Of a stretch of 64,000 nt of DNA, positions 37,295-48,912 are shown one piece after another (within the stretch, counting starts at the first letter, position 1; each line of letters starts with the position of its first letter). The position numbers were made by a program, and so were the translations under genes. Under the pieces are notes generated by a model. The model did not search any database. It was given only the letters and a program-made list of their open reading frames with translations, and was not told the DNA's origin. Location: contig OY747712.1 in assembly GCA_963556495.2 (NCBI GenBank), positions 29,299,735 through 29,363,734 on the forward strand. The letters run 5' to 3'. This DNA comes from Valencia hispanica (taxonomy: Eukaryota; Chordata; Actinopteri; Cyprinodontiformes; Valenciidae).

Positions 37295-38460
37295 CAGTCA
37301 GGTCCATAAATATTGGGACATCGACACAAAAACAGGAAGGCCAGATAAGAGTTTCCCAAATGCCATCTAGCTTTCACAGTTCTGGAACAAAATCCTGTGT
37401 ACAGATGAGACCAAGATCTGAACTTGTACCAGGGTGATGGGAAGAGAAGAGTATGAAGAAGGAAAGGAACTGCTCATGATCCTAAGCATACCACCTCATC
37501 AGTGAAGCATGGTGGTGGTAGTGTCATGGCGTGGGCATGTATGGCTGCCAATGGAACTGGTTCTCTTGTATGTATCGGGCGACTGTGGCTCAGGAGTGAG
37601 GAGTTCGTCTTGTAACCAGAGGTCGTTGTGTCCTTGGGCAAGACTTTTCACCCTCTGACCACCAGTGGGTGGTGGTCAGAGGGCCCGGTGGCGCCAGTGT
37701 TCGGGAGCCTCACTTCTGTCAGTGTGCCTCAGGGCAGCTGTGGCTACAATGTAGCTTGCCATCACCAGTGTGTGAATGTGTGCGTGAATGGGTGAATGAC
37801 TGAATGTAGTGTGAAGCGCTTTGGGGTCCTCAAGGACAAAATAAAGTGCTATGCAAGTACAGGCCATTTATTTTACCATTTATTGATGATGTGACTGCTG
37901 ACAAATGCTGGATTAATTCTGAAGTGTTTCGGGCAATATTATCTGATAATATTCAGCCAAATGCTTCAAAACTAGTTCGGCGGCGGTTTACAGTGCAGAT
38001 GGACAATGACCCAAAGCATACTGCAAAAGCAACCAAAGAGTTTTTAAGGCAAATAAGTGCAATGTTATGCAATGGCCAAGTCAATCACCTGACCTAAATC
38101 CGATTGAGCTTGCATTTCACTTGCTGACGACAAAACTGAAGGGAAAATGCAGCAAGAAAAAGCAGGAACTGAAGACACTTGCAGTAGAGGCCTGGCAGAG
38201 CATCACCAGGGATGAAACCCAGCGTTTGGTGATGTCTATGCGTTCCAGACTTCAGGCAGTAATTGACTGCAAAGGATTTGCAACCAGGTATTAAACAGTG
38301 AAAGTTTGATTAATGATTATTATTCTGTCCCATTACTTTTGGTCCCTTAACAAGTGGAAGGCACATATTCAAACTATTGTAATTCTTACACCGTTCACCT
38401 GATTTGGATGTAAATACCCTCAAATTAAAGCTGACAGTCTGCAGTTATAGCACATCGTGT
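37295..38460 (+). mobile_element. Tc1-like transposon interrupted by a SINE
   Basis: The left tip 'cagtcaggtccataaatatt' follows a TA at 37293-37294. The first half carries 'tctggaacaaaatcctgtgt' and 'agatgagaccaagat' (WNKIL.TDETKI, first catalytic Asp). The second half, after the SINE, encodes DDVTADKCWINSEVFRAILS, then FTVQMDNDPKHTAKATKEF (second Asp). After a frameshift near 38070 it encodes QWPSQSPDLNPIELAFHLL (catalytic Glu). It ends with AWQSITRDETQRLVMSM and LQAVIDCKGFATRY, stop at about 38294. The right terminal repeat is partly recognisable to about 38460, but its tip is not found. It cannot be active. Confidence 0.88.
37578..37878 (+). mobile_element. tRNA-derived SINE inserted in the Tc1-like element
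   Basis: The head has a box-A-like TGGCTCAGGAGTG at 37586. The body is shared with 16711-16955 ('gttgtgtccttgggcaagac', 'cagggcagctgtggctacaa', 'tgtgtgaatgtgtgcgtgaa'). The tail reads 'agtgctatgcaagtacaggc' and 'catttattttaccattta'. The box B region is eroded. It separates 'NGTGSLV' from 'IDDVTADK' of the transposase, so it landed after the Tc1-like element. Confidence 0.82.
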
Positions 38461-39791
38461 GAAATTAGGAAATTTAGAGGCAGTCTTCCTTCATTGCGAC
38501 ATCCACTTTACCGAATCTTAGCATGATCCTACTATTAACATTCTTGATAGCTGGAACAGTGTTCTCAGGTTTAAAAGCATCACTTAGACTTCTATCAACA
38601 TTTTCAGTGTTACTGTGCCTAAATAGATCAAGGTTAGTCCCGTCTAGTCAAAAAATATTTGTCCAGAAGGTGTTTGGGTTGTCTGTTTTAGTCAGGACTC
38701 TCTCTGTCCATTTGACTCACTTGAGGATAGTGATATTGGGGTTCTGCTGACTTGCAGTTTACTGTTGGCTTACCTATTCCTTGGGTGCTCTTAAAAAACC
38801 TGACCAACAACCGTTTTATCTGAGGATGACAGTTTGGTCGAGATAATTGAAACTTGGACACAAAAGAATGTGCTAACAGAAAAAAACAATTCAAAAAAAC
38901 GATCTGGTTTTGGGATGGATGAAGCAGGCTGACATTGAACTTCTAAAACGCTCTATATCTCTCATAACTTCTTTCATTAACACATATTACCTATTTTTTT
39001 ATCATGCCTCATTTTGTAGTAAGGCTTATTGTAAGAAAAGAAAAGAAAAAAGCACTGGTATGTTAAATGAAATTCTACTCTTTTCTACTTTATTTTTTAA
39101 AGTTTAGACCCACAAATTAGTTGCGTTGTGTATTTATTTTAAAGGGAAAAACTAAGTCAAACTGTACCATTTCCTTAAAAAAATGTAAGATGTCAAAACA
39201 ATTTTGTTGTAGATAAAAAGACGAACGCAAAGAACTATTAAAAACAGATGTCAGTAAAACTGTCTAACTTGTGCATTAAATGTAATTTAATTCTCTTAAG
39301 TCTCATCTAAAAACACTCACTGTTAAAACTCACAATCTCTATAAACTATATTTTATGTACAAATATAAAAAATATCTAGAATCAGAATAATGAGATGCAA
39401 GTTCACTTTGCTATCTCCCCCTTGTACTTTGAAGATGAATATTTAATTTTATTTGCTGCTTCAAACACAAAAGGAATCCTGCTGGCGTTTTTAAAGATCA
39501 AGGGAGTTTCGTTGGAAGTTGAAAGCAGGGAGCGGAGGTCACTGCTACTGTGTACTCTGAGCAGAGGGAAGATCCAGACAAAGCTGCCTATAAGAATTAA
39601 TGGGGCATTCAGTGAGGACTGTAACAGTTCTACCAAAAGGAGCCAAAGAGTCATGAGTCAATTGTAATACATGTGTAGGTAATCATTTGCAATGTGAACT
39701 GACACTTAGCATTTGATTTGAAGAGAGAAATTAGCAGAATGTTGTTTTGTTAAAGTAAGGCAATGTTGGTGCAGATTTAAAAGGTACATAG
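38461..39791. other. Intron, nothing recognised
   Basis: Noncoding. Two mutually overlapping frames at 39395-39667 have no domain. Confidence 0.4.
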
Positions 39792-40070
39792 TCTGTATTT
39801 GTATAGCACCTTATCTAGTCCTGAGACCAAAGCACTTCACACTACATTCAGTCATTCACCCACACATTCACACACTTGTGATGGAAAGCTGGAGCACACT
39901 GACAGAAGCGAAGCTGCCGAACACCGGTGCCACCAGGTCCTCTGACCACCACCAGTACGCAAGGCAGGTGAAGTATCTTGCCCAAGGATACAACGACCGA
40001 GACGGACATCCTATAACCCTCCGGTTACATGGTGAACGCCTAACTCCTTAGCCATTTCTTAACTGTTGCT
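39792..40070 (-). mobile_element. tRNA-derived SINE, - strand copy
   Basis: Reading the - strand gives the SINE body in order: 'aaggatgtccgtctcggtcg' near the head, 'tatccttgggcaagatactt', 'ggtggcaccggtgttcgg', 'tgtgtgaatgtgtgggtgaa', and a tail 'gcactttggtctcaggact' with 'gctatacaaatacagact'. Same family as the copies at 16711 and 37578. Confidence 0.8.
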
Positions 40071-42384
40071 GCAGAAATTCGCTATATGGTTAGATCTGTG
40101 TCATAAACCACAAATTTTGCTATCAAGTTATTATCCTTGGATATCCTCTGATATTGCATTACTCTAATGAAATGTGATTGGCTTAACACTGTGCCAGGCT
40201 CACCATAAAACTTCCTTTTTTCTAGCATCCAGTCTGATGTGATAATTTCCACCACAGTACTGTCAACCCAAGCCAAGCCTAGACAGACATGCGTACACTC
40301 CCAGACTCACAGATGTTTGATTTTTCATTTAATTATTTTATTTTGTGGAGTGATGCTGGAAGGCTATTGATTGTTTCAATTCTGAAAAGATTTAGAGTTG
40401 GCAGCATTAAGAGCTTTAGTTGTTGTCAAAACAGAGATATGCTTATCTGTGTTTGTACCTTGGGAGACTTTGAATTCAGCTTTGCAAATACACTAAAGTA
40501 AATCAAGCAATTCATGAAGGGAAAAAAAATTAAAAGAACAATGGGGTATAAAGTTAATGTGCAGTTTGACAGGGTTAAGAGGGGGGATTTTTCTTAGCCC
40601 CATCAGTAAAGTGCCATTTCAGCAAGTTGATGGAGCTCAGACCTCATCAACACATTGCTCAGATCACAGGCCACAAATTGTCAGGTTCAGCACTTTTAAG
40701 ATTTCCTCCACTCATATTTGCATGAATACATCGACGTGTGAGTATGCACAACCACAAATGCATGTCATACCCCTAAACGTGTGTATAAACACACATACTA
40801 TAACCATCCATAATCGCTTTATCCCCCAAGCACTGCTGCTGGAAGCATCAATTAATAATATGTCATAAAGTGTCAAACCCCTAATGTGTTATTAATATCA
40901 TAATTTAATAACAGTTTATATATCCCAAAATAATTTGGACAACATTGCAAAGATAGGCAAAGGAAAAAAAGAGCATCAAAGTAGTACAAAGATGTTGGAT
41001 TTCAGAAAGCAATGCAACTTTCTCCATATTTTGCTGCTGTTATGCTCCCACTATTTGCCTTTTTTCTGCACTGGATACATAAAGCATATTATTTTTAATA
41101 CATGCAGAAGCAAAACATCCATCCAGTCTAGCAGAGCAATCTAGAGTCAGGGGAGTAATTTGACCAAGCATTTGCAATTTTCCTCTCTTTAACAACAACA
41201 TGCATCCCTTTAACTGATACATTCACAAATAAAAGACACTGGTTGAAGTTATATTGAAGTTAATATTGAAGTGTATCAGTTTCTACACTTAATTCATCCA
41301 GTCTATACAAATATGGTGTACCTACTTATAATTATATGAGAATAAAAAAAGAAACACTTCTGCATAATTTTATCTTGCTTGTGGTAAGCTTCTGCAACAC
41401 CACCCCCTTAGCAACTGCACACACATACATACAGATTCAGCCACTTTTCCTCTTCCAAAAACAGTTCCTTATCTCATCCTCCTAACTGTCCCCCATGTCA
41501 ACCTTCTGCTAGAATATTCCACAATCATAGGGTTTGGATGCTGCAATTAAAAAAATAACTTGATTTAAAAACAATAATTGACAACTCATTTGGCAAATCT
41601 GGCAGGCCTCACTAGAGGAGGGGGTCGTTCCAATTTCTGTTTAAGTCCTGACTCATTTTGGGTCCCATTTCGGGACCCAGCCTGGGTGCAAGAACATATC
41701 TGCTTGACCAAATTCAGCCATGACTACTGTCAGAGTAAAGACAAAAGCTTTGAAAAAAATGGAACTATGACAAACATGGATGGAGGAGGCATTGTTATCT
41801 TTTCACCATAGGCATCTTGTGTTTGGGAACTCTTTATATCTCACTAATTTCAAGCTTTTTTTAAACATATTTTTATGAGGCACACCAATAATTTTGAAGG
41901 TCACTCAAAGTTTTTGCTATTTAATTTCTGTTCAGTATTTAATTTTATTTTTAGAGATTATATTCCAAAGAAAAAACACATCCTCCCAATTTGGGATTTG
42001 TTGTTGTAGAAGATGTCTGTCGAGGCATAAGCTCAACAATAGCAAGCTTCTGGTCCAAAGAGCATGCAAAGCAGAGATCAAAGTAGGATTTAGATATATT
42101 TCCAAACGTAAAAGCAGTGTTATATGATTTGGACCACATTTGTTTCTGTAATCATACAAAAGGTATCGGATAATCAAGCGTGTAATATTATTTTGTAACG
42201 CTCTGAGTTTTATATTTGATAAACAATGCACTAATTATTTTAGATTTCTATTGACTGGTGTATATGATGTGAGTTTTTTTCTCTCTTTTGTAGATTGTGA
42301 TGGAAGATGGAAATGTTGTATTTTATTTAGTCCCTCATGGTTCCGCTAAAGTCAGCAATAGATTTTAATTATATGTTGTTACAT
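40071..42384. other. Intron, nothing recognised
   Basis: AT-rich noncoding sequence; no motif recognised in either strand. Confidence 0.4.
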
Positions 42385-42915
42385 ACAACTACAGTGCTAT
42401 GAATATGTGTTTCCACCTGAGAGAACTTCTGTTATTACTTTTTTCGTCACCATTATAAATTTTAGATCAAAACATACCTTTTAATAATAAACAAAAAATA
42501 AGCTTAGTAAATTCAAAAGCTTTCAACGCGTTTGATTTTTAACATGTTCATGTAGAACCGCCATGTAAATAAAGGCTTTTTCATATTTTTCATAAAGACG
42601 AGTGCGTTGGATTTTTTCCCATTTTCAACCTGCCCCTATGTGGAAAAGTAATTTCCTTCTAAACCTAAAACCTGGTTTACCACCCTCGACAGTAACAACT
42701 CCCATTGAGTGTTTCCAACAACTGGGGATGAGTCTTTTGCATTGCTTTGGAGGAATTCTGACTCAATTTTTATGTTTCAGTTTTTAATTTCTTTATTCTG
42801 CAGGTCTGACAGTAATCAGGCCATTGTTTGGCAAATGAAAATCAACTTAGCTCTCCAAAAGATGCTGTAATCACAGTTAATTCATGACTTAACATTGGGG
42901 GGGGGTGATGATTTC
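42385..42915. mobile_element. Internally deleted Tc1-like element (MITE-like)
   Basis: The left part has 'acaactacagtgctatgaat' and, further on, 'ggaaaagtaatttccttcta', 'gtttaccaccctcgacag' and 'aacaactggggatgagtctt'. The right part has 'ctgacagtaatcaggccatt' and 'atgacttaacattggggggg'. In order, these are the two ends of a Tc1-like family common in fish, with nearly all of the transposase removed. A G9 run lies at 42898-42906. The limits are approximate. Confidence 0.6.
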
Positions 42916-42928
42916 TCATAATAAATAA

Positions 42929-44770
42929 AGGCAAGCCAATTTGATTTGTATAGCACACTTTCAACAACAAGATAATTCAAGGTGCTTTGCAATAAAGCCT
43001 AAAACACACACAGAGTATATGATACATGAAAACATTACTCAAAGGCAGCTCTAAATAGATGGTTTTACAGTTGTCTAGAAGTTTGTTTCACATTAGAGGA
43101 GCATAGAAACTGAAAGTTGTTTCTCCAAGAGGAACTGAGTGGTCTGGGGGTTGGTATAGGGACAGTAGATCTTCAATATACTTTGGCGCTAGACCATTCA
43201 ATAATTTATAAACGAATAAAAGTATTTTAAAGTCTGTTCTCGAGCTACAGGGAGCAAGTGTAAGGACTTTAGAATTGAGGTGATGTGCTCTACTTTCCTG
43301 GTTCTAGTGAGGACATGAGCAGCAGCATTCTGGATCAGCTGCAGCTGTCTAATTGACCTTTTAGGCAGACCTGTGAGGACACTGTAGCAGTAATCAATCA
43401 GACTAAAGATAAACCCATGGATGAGTTTTTTTGAGGTCCTGTTGCGACATCAGTCCATTAAAACTAAAAACGATATCCAGGTAATAGAAGGCTGACCTGG
43501 TTATTGCCTTTATGTAATCCTAGAGGTTCAGGTCTGAGTCCATCACTGCACCTAGATTTCAGGCCTGATCAGAAGTTTCTAGCTGTATTAACTGAAGCTG
43601 TGTTCCGACTCTTGATCGTTCCTCTTTAGGTCCAAAAATAATTACTTCAGTTAAGTTATGGCACATTTATCCATTGATTTGCTTGATGCATTTACTTAGG
43701 GTTTGGGTGGGTTCAAAGTCACCTGGTGACATTGTAATGTAGAGCTGAGTATCATCTGCATAGTTAAGGTAGCTAATATTATTGATTGTTATAATTTGGG
43801 CTAGTGGGAGCATGTAGATATTAAATAAGAGGGGTCCCAGGATGGAGCCCTGGGGCACCCCACATGTGATTTCTGTTTGTTCTGATGAAAAGTTTCCTAT
43901 TGAAACAGTCCCTGTTCTTTAGGTAAGACTCAAACCACCCAAGTACTGTACAAGAGAGTCTGACCCAGCTCTCCAGTCGTTCCAATAGCATGTTATGATC
44001 AACAGTTTAAAATGCTGAGGTCCAAAAGTACCTGCACTGTGGTTCTACCACAGTCTGTATTAATGCGGATATCACTGAAAACATTGACAAGGGCAGTCTC
44101 AGTGCTGTGGTGAGCACGGAAACCAGACTGAAAAACATAAAAGTGGCAAATCATTGTTCGGAAGCTATTTAACTGCTGAAACACAGCTTTTTAAATAATC
44201 TTACTGATGAATGGAAGATTAGAGATTGGGCTGTAGTTCTGCATTGACGTGTTGTCCAGGTTGTTCTTCTTTAGTAGTGGTTTAATAACTGCTGTTTTTA
44301 AAGCCTGGGGGAAGACACCTGACAGAAGGGATGAGTTCACTATTTGAATCAGATCAGACCCAATGACAGGAAAAACTTTCTTAAGGAAAACTGTGGACAT
44401 GATATCAAGACAGCAAGAGGAGGAGCTTAATTGGTTAATGATTTCTTCAAGTTTTTTTTTTTGTTTAATTCATGGATTCTGACATTTTTTCTACATTGGT
44501 GCTGATTGGGGATGGCATTGGTAAAGGGTTCGGTACTGAGGTACAGACTGACTGTCTAATTGTTAGAGTCTTTTCAGTGAAAAAGCTGGCAAATTCATTG
44601 CAGGCCCTGGTAGAATTTAGTTCAGGGGCTACTGTCACTAAAGGATTAGTCTTTCCACTGTTGCAAATAGTGTCTGTGCATTATTAATGTTTCTGGTAAT
44701 GATTTCAGAATGATTCCCTTGCATTTTTTAAAAGTTAATTGATATCTGTTCAGTCTTTCTTTGTAGATCT
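42929..44770 (-). mobile_element. L2-clade LINE, 5'-truncated and decayed
   Basis: On the - strand: ELNSTRACNEFASFFTEK (44570-44640) lies before the reverse transcriptase. [16 protein letters not shown], then NYSPISNLPFISKII (about 44190-44290), is the start of the polymerase. [18 protein letters not shown] follows (44050-44130). Then comes [19 protein letters not shown], and [14 protein letters not shown] with intact YADD (43730-43790). A C-terminal region and a 3' end with 'gtatagcacactttcaac' at about 42950 complete it. Multiple frameshifts disrupt it. It belongs to the same subfamily as 13391-14738. Confidence 0.85.
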
Positions 44771-44913
44771 CTTTGTAGATCTATTTAGATCTCTTTGTAG
44801 TAAATACAATCATAATTTCTATGCTTGTTCTTGGTAACAACAAACAGCAAATAGGTTTAGTGTTTTGTCAATCAAATATAATAATTTTACTTATTTTTTA
44901 ATTCTTCTCCCAG

Positions 44914-45034
44914 CTACATTGGTAGAATTGTCGGAAATGGTCTAGATGCCCAGAGACAAAACCCAGAGGTCAAAGTTCGCAGCATGGAACCTACAATTGC
45001 TGAGTTCAAGAAAAGGCTGGAGCACTTCAATCAG
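44914..45034 (+). CDS. gpc5: Glypican-5-like, internal coding exon C
   Basis: The first base completes the Ser codon begun in exon B (AG|C); 40 codons follow, ending exactly at a codon border. The peptide starts YIGRIVGNGLDAQRQNPEVK, continues VRSMEPTIAEFKKRLEHFNQ, and matches the glypican-5 segment of type SY.(Q)RVVGNG..AQ..NPEVKV, which links the core domain to the glycan attachment region. The VVGNG and NPEVKV words favour GPC5 over GPC3, where I recall a different sequence here. Acceptor TTCTTCTCCCAG and donor CAG|GTAGGA are both strong. No gene lies nearby; a decayed L2 ends about 140 bp upstream. Confidence 0.94.
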
Positions 45035-47133
45035 GTAGGACTACTTTGTTTTACCCCTTGGACATATGTCATTAGTAATTGCATTTTTACACCAAAATAA
45101 GCAGGTATGTCTTATCCAGCAAATACAGGGATTTACCTAAGGGTGCTACTGATTTGTTTCTTTCATGTTCCACAAAAATACTGATTAAACTTTTTTTACT
45201 GATTCAACTTTATGTTGCTGATTAAAGAAAACCCTTTTCATCATCTGGAGTTAAATCATTGAAAATAATATTAGCAATAAACAATTGTAGAACCCTAACA
45301 TCCAAGTCTTAAATATGTTTTAAGGCCGGGTATGCAGCCTCAAACGTGTAAGGGAAACGCTGATCTACTGAATTATCCTACTGAACAGAGGCAGAAATCA
45401 AAGATAAATGTGAAGAATTCTGCATGAAAAGAAAACCCTGACAAAAAGTGGAATTACTGTAGAAAGAAAGAAAAAGAAAGAGATGAGAGGCAAGAGCAAA
45501 AGGTCAAGCATGAGTGACAGATAGGCATAGATGGCACAAGCAGCTTCAAAGTGACACTGTTTGTCATGTAGATGGGGTTTAGAGCTGAAAAGGATCAAGA
45601 AGAAAGGGCCCATTTTAGACTTTCCCTAGAGGCCATTTGAGGAGACAAACAGACAAGGATTTTGTTCCCCTTTGCCTGACTGCCCTTTTGTTGCCCTGGA
45701 AATTATGCCTACAAATAGTATACCAGTCATTGCCCATTTTATACCTATGGATCTCTCTTTCTTTCTCATGATTTTACACTATCAATTTCTATTTAATTGT
45801 TCATGCTTCTAATACATCAAAGGAACCTTCTCTCGTGTGTTCTCATTTGTCTTTGTTTCACCCTGTTACTGAGCCTCTCTGTTGCTCTTATTTGAACTGA
45901 TATCATCACAATTCTTTGTACCTGCTTTCATTGTCTTGCCTTTATCTCAGTCTTTCTTCTTTCTTTCATTAATATTTTTTCCTGTTCTTGTATCTCTCAT
46001 ATCTCTTAGTCCACCTGTCAACCTGTCTGCCTCTGACAGCTCAAGATCATTCTTGTTAAACTTCGGCATCCTGTTGTGCATTGCAGCTGTCGAGTACCTT
46101 GTTGTCATGGAAACTATGTAGAGTTGAGCAGGTGTCCTGTTGACATTTATAGAGTTGAAGAGTGTACCTTGCATCCAGACAAAGTGAGTTTCATGGCTAT
46201 TTCAGATAAGAGTGTAGGATCAAGCTTCCCAGGTAGCCAACATCCAGGCTTTTAACAGAACTACAGTTACATGTTTACATAACTATATTGGCAATATCAG
46301 GGATACTAAGAAAAGGCTTGCTAAAATACTACTTCTACTACTGTTGAGAGTACTTTCTGAAACCAAGCGATTTGATTATAACTGTTTGTGTTGGACTGCT
46401 ACTAACTTCTGTCACTCGCCACATGACAGATCAAAGGGATGTTGTTGTGAATTAGATCCTCATCCAGCAGAATTAGTTAATGTGATTACACACTCATAAT
46501 GCACATGACAAGCTTAGAGACAAGCTGCTTAATTTTCTCTTCGCACCAACAAATTTTCTTTACCGTCAATGTTCAGTTCAGGTCCTGAGTTTCACTTTTA
46601 AACTTCAAGTGCAGTGAGTTAGAATTTTAACCAAATCTTAGTGTAGTTTTTATTTATTGCAGGTCTCTTGTCACAAATTGTTTGCCAGCTTAAAAAATAA
46701 GTGTTACATTCTTTAAGGGCATTAGATGTCCTTAAACTGTCGAAAGACTGGTCATTTATCTTTGAATAATTTGTCTCCAGACAGGATGTGCTGAACAGGA
46801 TTTTTGTAACACAGTACTTATCTAAGTTAATTAAAATTAGGTTGCCTATATCCAGTCCTGGTCAGTTATTATGTAAAATAATAAAATCAGTGAAATAACA
46901 AGTATCAAACAGGTGGTCCTCATTGACGGAGGAAAGCAGCAAATGCACAAATGTCCTATCACAATATTGAATAATATTGATTATTTTGGACATTGATCAG
47001 AAGAACAACGTAATATGATTAAAAGCTGAATCAAGACAAGAGAACATATAAGAAGGCCAGAAAAGTATACTGGTAGGCTTCTGAGTTTAAATAATCATAA
47101 ATGCTATAATATGGACACCAAAACCAGAGAAAT
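45035..47133. other. Glypican intron, nothing recognised
   Basis: Noncoding intron sequence between exons C and D. Short open frames at 45398-45613 and 45882-46174 have no domain. Confidence 0.45.
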
Positions 47134-47330
47134 GTGGATGCAAACCAACCTACCATTACAATAGATCAAAGAATAGCCAAAATGGCAAAGACTCGTTCAA
47201 TGATCAGCTCCAGGGTAATCACAGAATATTTCAAGCTAAGCTTTTGCCTACTTGAAGCTAAGCTTTTGTCAAGATGCCCCTGTTGTAATCCTACTATTGT
47301 AAAAAACAAAGACTAGTTGAGGAGCTTACA
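47134..47330 (+). mobile_element. Tc1-like transposase N-terminal remnant
   Basis: The + strand reads DQRIAKMAKTRSMISSRVIT, then LLEAKLLSRCPCCNPTIVKN. This matches the HTH region of a Tc1-like transposase (type D.RIVRMAK..PMISSRMIK...L.EA.L.SR.PRK.PL..K). An 18-base stretch built on 'ctaagcttttg' is duplicated in tandem at about 47234-47270. Confidence 0.65.
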
Positions 47331-47600
47331 GCTTGCCGATGATACAATAGTTGTTCAAGGTCACGCAAAAACAGATGTGAGGCAGTTCCTAGAAACAGTG
47401 GCTGTACAACTAAATAATAGTCGAGTGATTCCCAGGAAAGCTAAAAATGTAATGACTTTTTCAATTTATACAGTAAATGTTTAAATTTCCACAGAACAAG
47501 CAGACACATGTCAATTTTGAATAGCCTAGTGTTTCATTCTTTGTCAAATCATTAACAGGTTTTGGAATAGATTGGGCAGTGTTCCCAGTGTATATGGGTC
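47331..47600 (+). mobile_element. Possible LINE reverse-transcriptase fragment
   Basis: Directly after the Tc1 remnant, the + strand reads LADDTIVVQGHAKTDVRQFL, then VAVQLNNSRVIPRKAKNVMT. This resembles the (F/Y)ADDT...LN.SRL....KT..M.F region of a LINE polymerase. The YADD Tyr is replaced. The match is short and no other motif is visible. Confidence 0.4.
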
Positions 47601-47899
47601 CATGGCAATAAAAACTATTCTAAAATTTTCAAGCTTTACTCCCCTTTTTAAATGCAATGTTAATAATTTGAACAGATCTGTATAGTAGTAGCTTTGATGC
47701 GCATAAAAAAGTATCTGCATTTTATAGTACTACATAGTACTACATAGTCTACATTAGTCTTGTGATTGTCTCCAATTTAATTCACTCACCAATTGGGTTC
47801 TGGACCTTACAGTCTGGCGTATACATTTTCTTTACAACAGCATATGTTTTGTTCCAATTATAGTTTCTGAAGAGCAGAAGGGACTCAAAGAATGCAAAC
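47601..47899. other. Intron, nothing recognised
   Basis: Noncoding; a small direct repeat 'tagtactacata' lies near 47730-47750. Confidence 0.4.
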
Positions 47900-48912
47900 A
47901 AAATACCCTTCATCATCACCAGCACCATCACCACAGCCTGAAACATTGACACAAGGCAGGGTGGATCTATGCTGTCATATGGCTTGCGACAAATTCTGTT
48001 CTACAATGTGAATATTTAGCTGAAATTAGGACTTATCATAATATGCAATATTTTCCACACTGTTATTGTCCCATCTTGGTGGCCCCGAGCACTAGGGGAA
48101 AGGAAATGTACATGTTGCATACCTTGGTTGTAATTACCGGTAGTCATTATTTTAGCGAATGTTACATTTCTATCTCACACTAATCTTCTCAATTTGCTCT
48201 GTCCTTTAATATCAGACCATTCTCTGTTAAACCAAGGAAGGCTGTGTGTAAAAATCCCAGTAGTTCAGCATTTCCTGAAATGCTCAGCAAGCTGGTCTGT
48301 CACAAACAACGGTGCCATGTTGAAAGTCACTTAAATTCAGTTTGGATGCCCTAATGTATTCAGTTCCAACACATGTGATTGACTAATTCAGTATTTAAGT
48401 GAAAAAGCAATTGTTTCAGGAAGTCATGAGGCCCAACACCGATCAGTGAGTGCCTGGTGAGCTTTCTGCCTCTCGTTGGGTGGATTCCAGTCTCCACAGA
48501 AGTTAAACAACTCCCTCACTTACCTCACATCGCTCAGTCATCAACCCGTCCATGTCAAAGAGCTCTCGATCAATGTCCTTTGCATCAATGCAAACCAACC
48601 CAGCGATCGTCCAGACTGCCGAAACCCTAGCACTGCATTATTCCAGTCCGATCCAGCCCATTCTGGGTCTCGCTTCGAGATCACCGGAGAAGCCTCCCGA
48701 TTGTTTTCCGCGAGCCAACTACCATCGTCCTCACCGGCACTAAGACCCCTCCAGAGCTCCTCTGCCCGCATCCTCATAGACATTGCCTGCTCTGCAGCTC
48801 CGTCAACGGAGCCAACACCAATCCGCGTGTGGAACACGAAGCCTACACCGATCGCAGTATCATTACTTCCAACAACCTGATAAATTGAACAGGTGTACCT
48901 AATAAAGAGGCT
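47900..48912 (-). mobile_element. Decayed Tc1-like element split by a GC-rich insertion
   Basis: In + orientation the words run 'cacagcctgaaacattgaca', 'caaggcagggtggatctatg', 'gcataccttggttgtaatta', 'accattctctgttaaacc', 'aaaatcccagtagttcagca', 'gttgaaagtcacttaaattc', and finally 'ttgaacaggtgtacctaata' with 'aagaggc' at 48886-48912. This is the antisense order of a Tc1-like transposase gene and its terminal repeat ('...aggtgtacctaataaag'). The transposase is heavily broken. Between 'gtttcagg' at about 48420 and 'aattgaacagg' at 48884 lies unrelated GC-rich sequence (next entry). Confidence 0.7.
48424..48884. other. GC-rich segment of unknown origin inside a Tc1-like element
   Basis: About 460 bp with clearly higher GC and CpG content than either side. 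It holds long overlapping open frames (134 codons on +, 141 on -, extending past its right border). The + frame has 'RPDCRNPSTALFQSDPAHSG' and similar low-complexity Ser/Pro-rich sequence; the - frame starts outside the segment. I recognise no protein family. It could be an insertion of an unclassified mobile element or a retrocopied exon fragment. I see no clear target duplication or poly-A. Confidence 0.4.

Noticed and set aside
42898..42906. G9 run as a G-quadruplex
   Set aside because: A single G run cannot form an intramolecular quadruplex with no other runs nearby.
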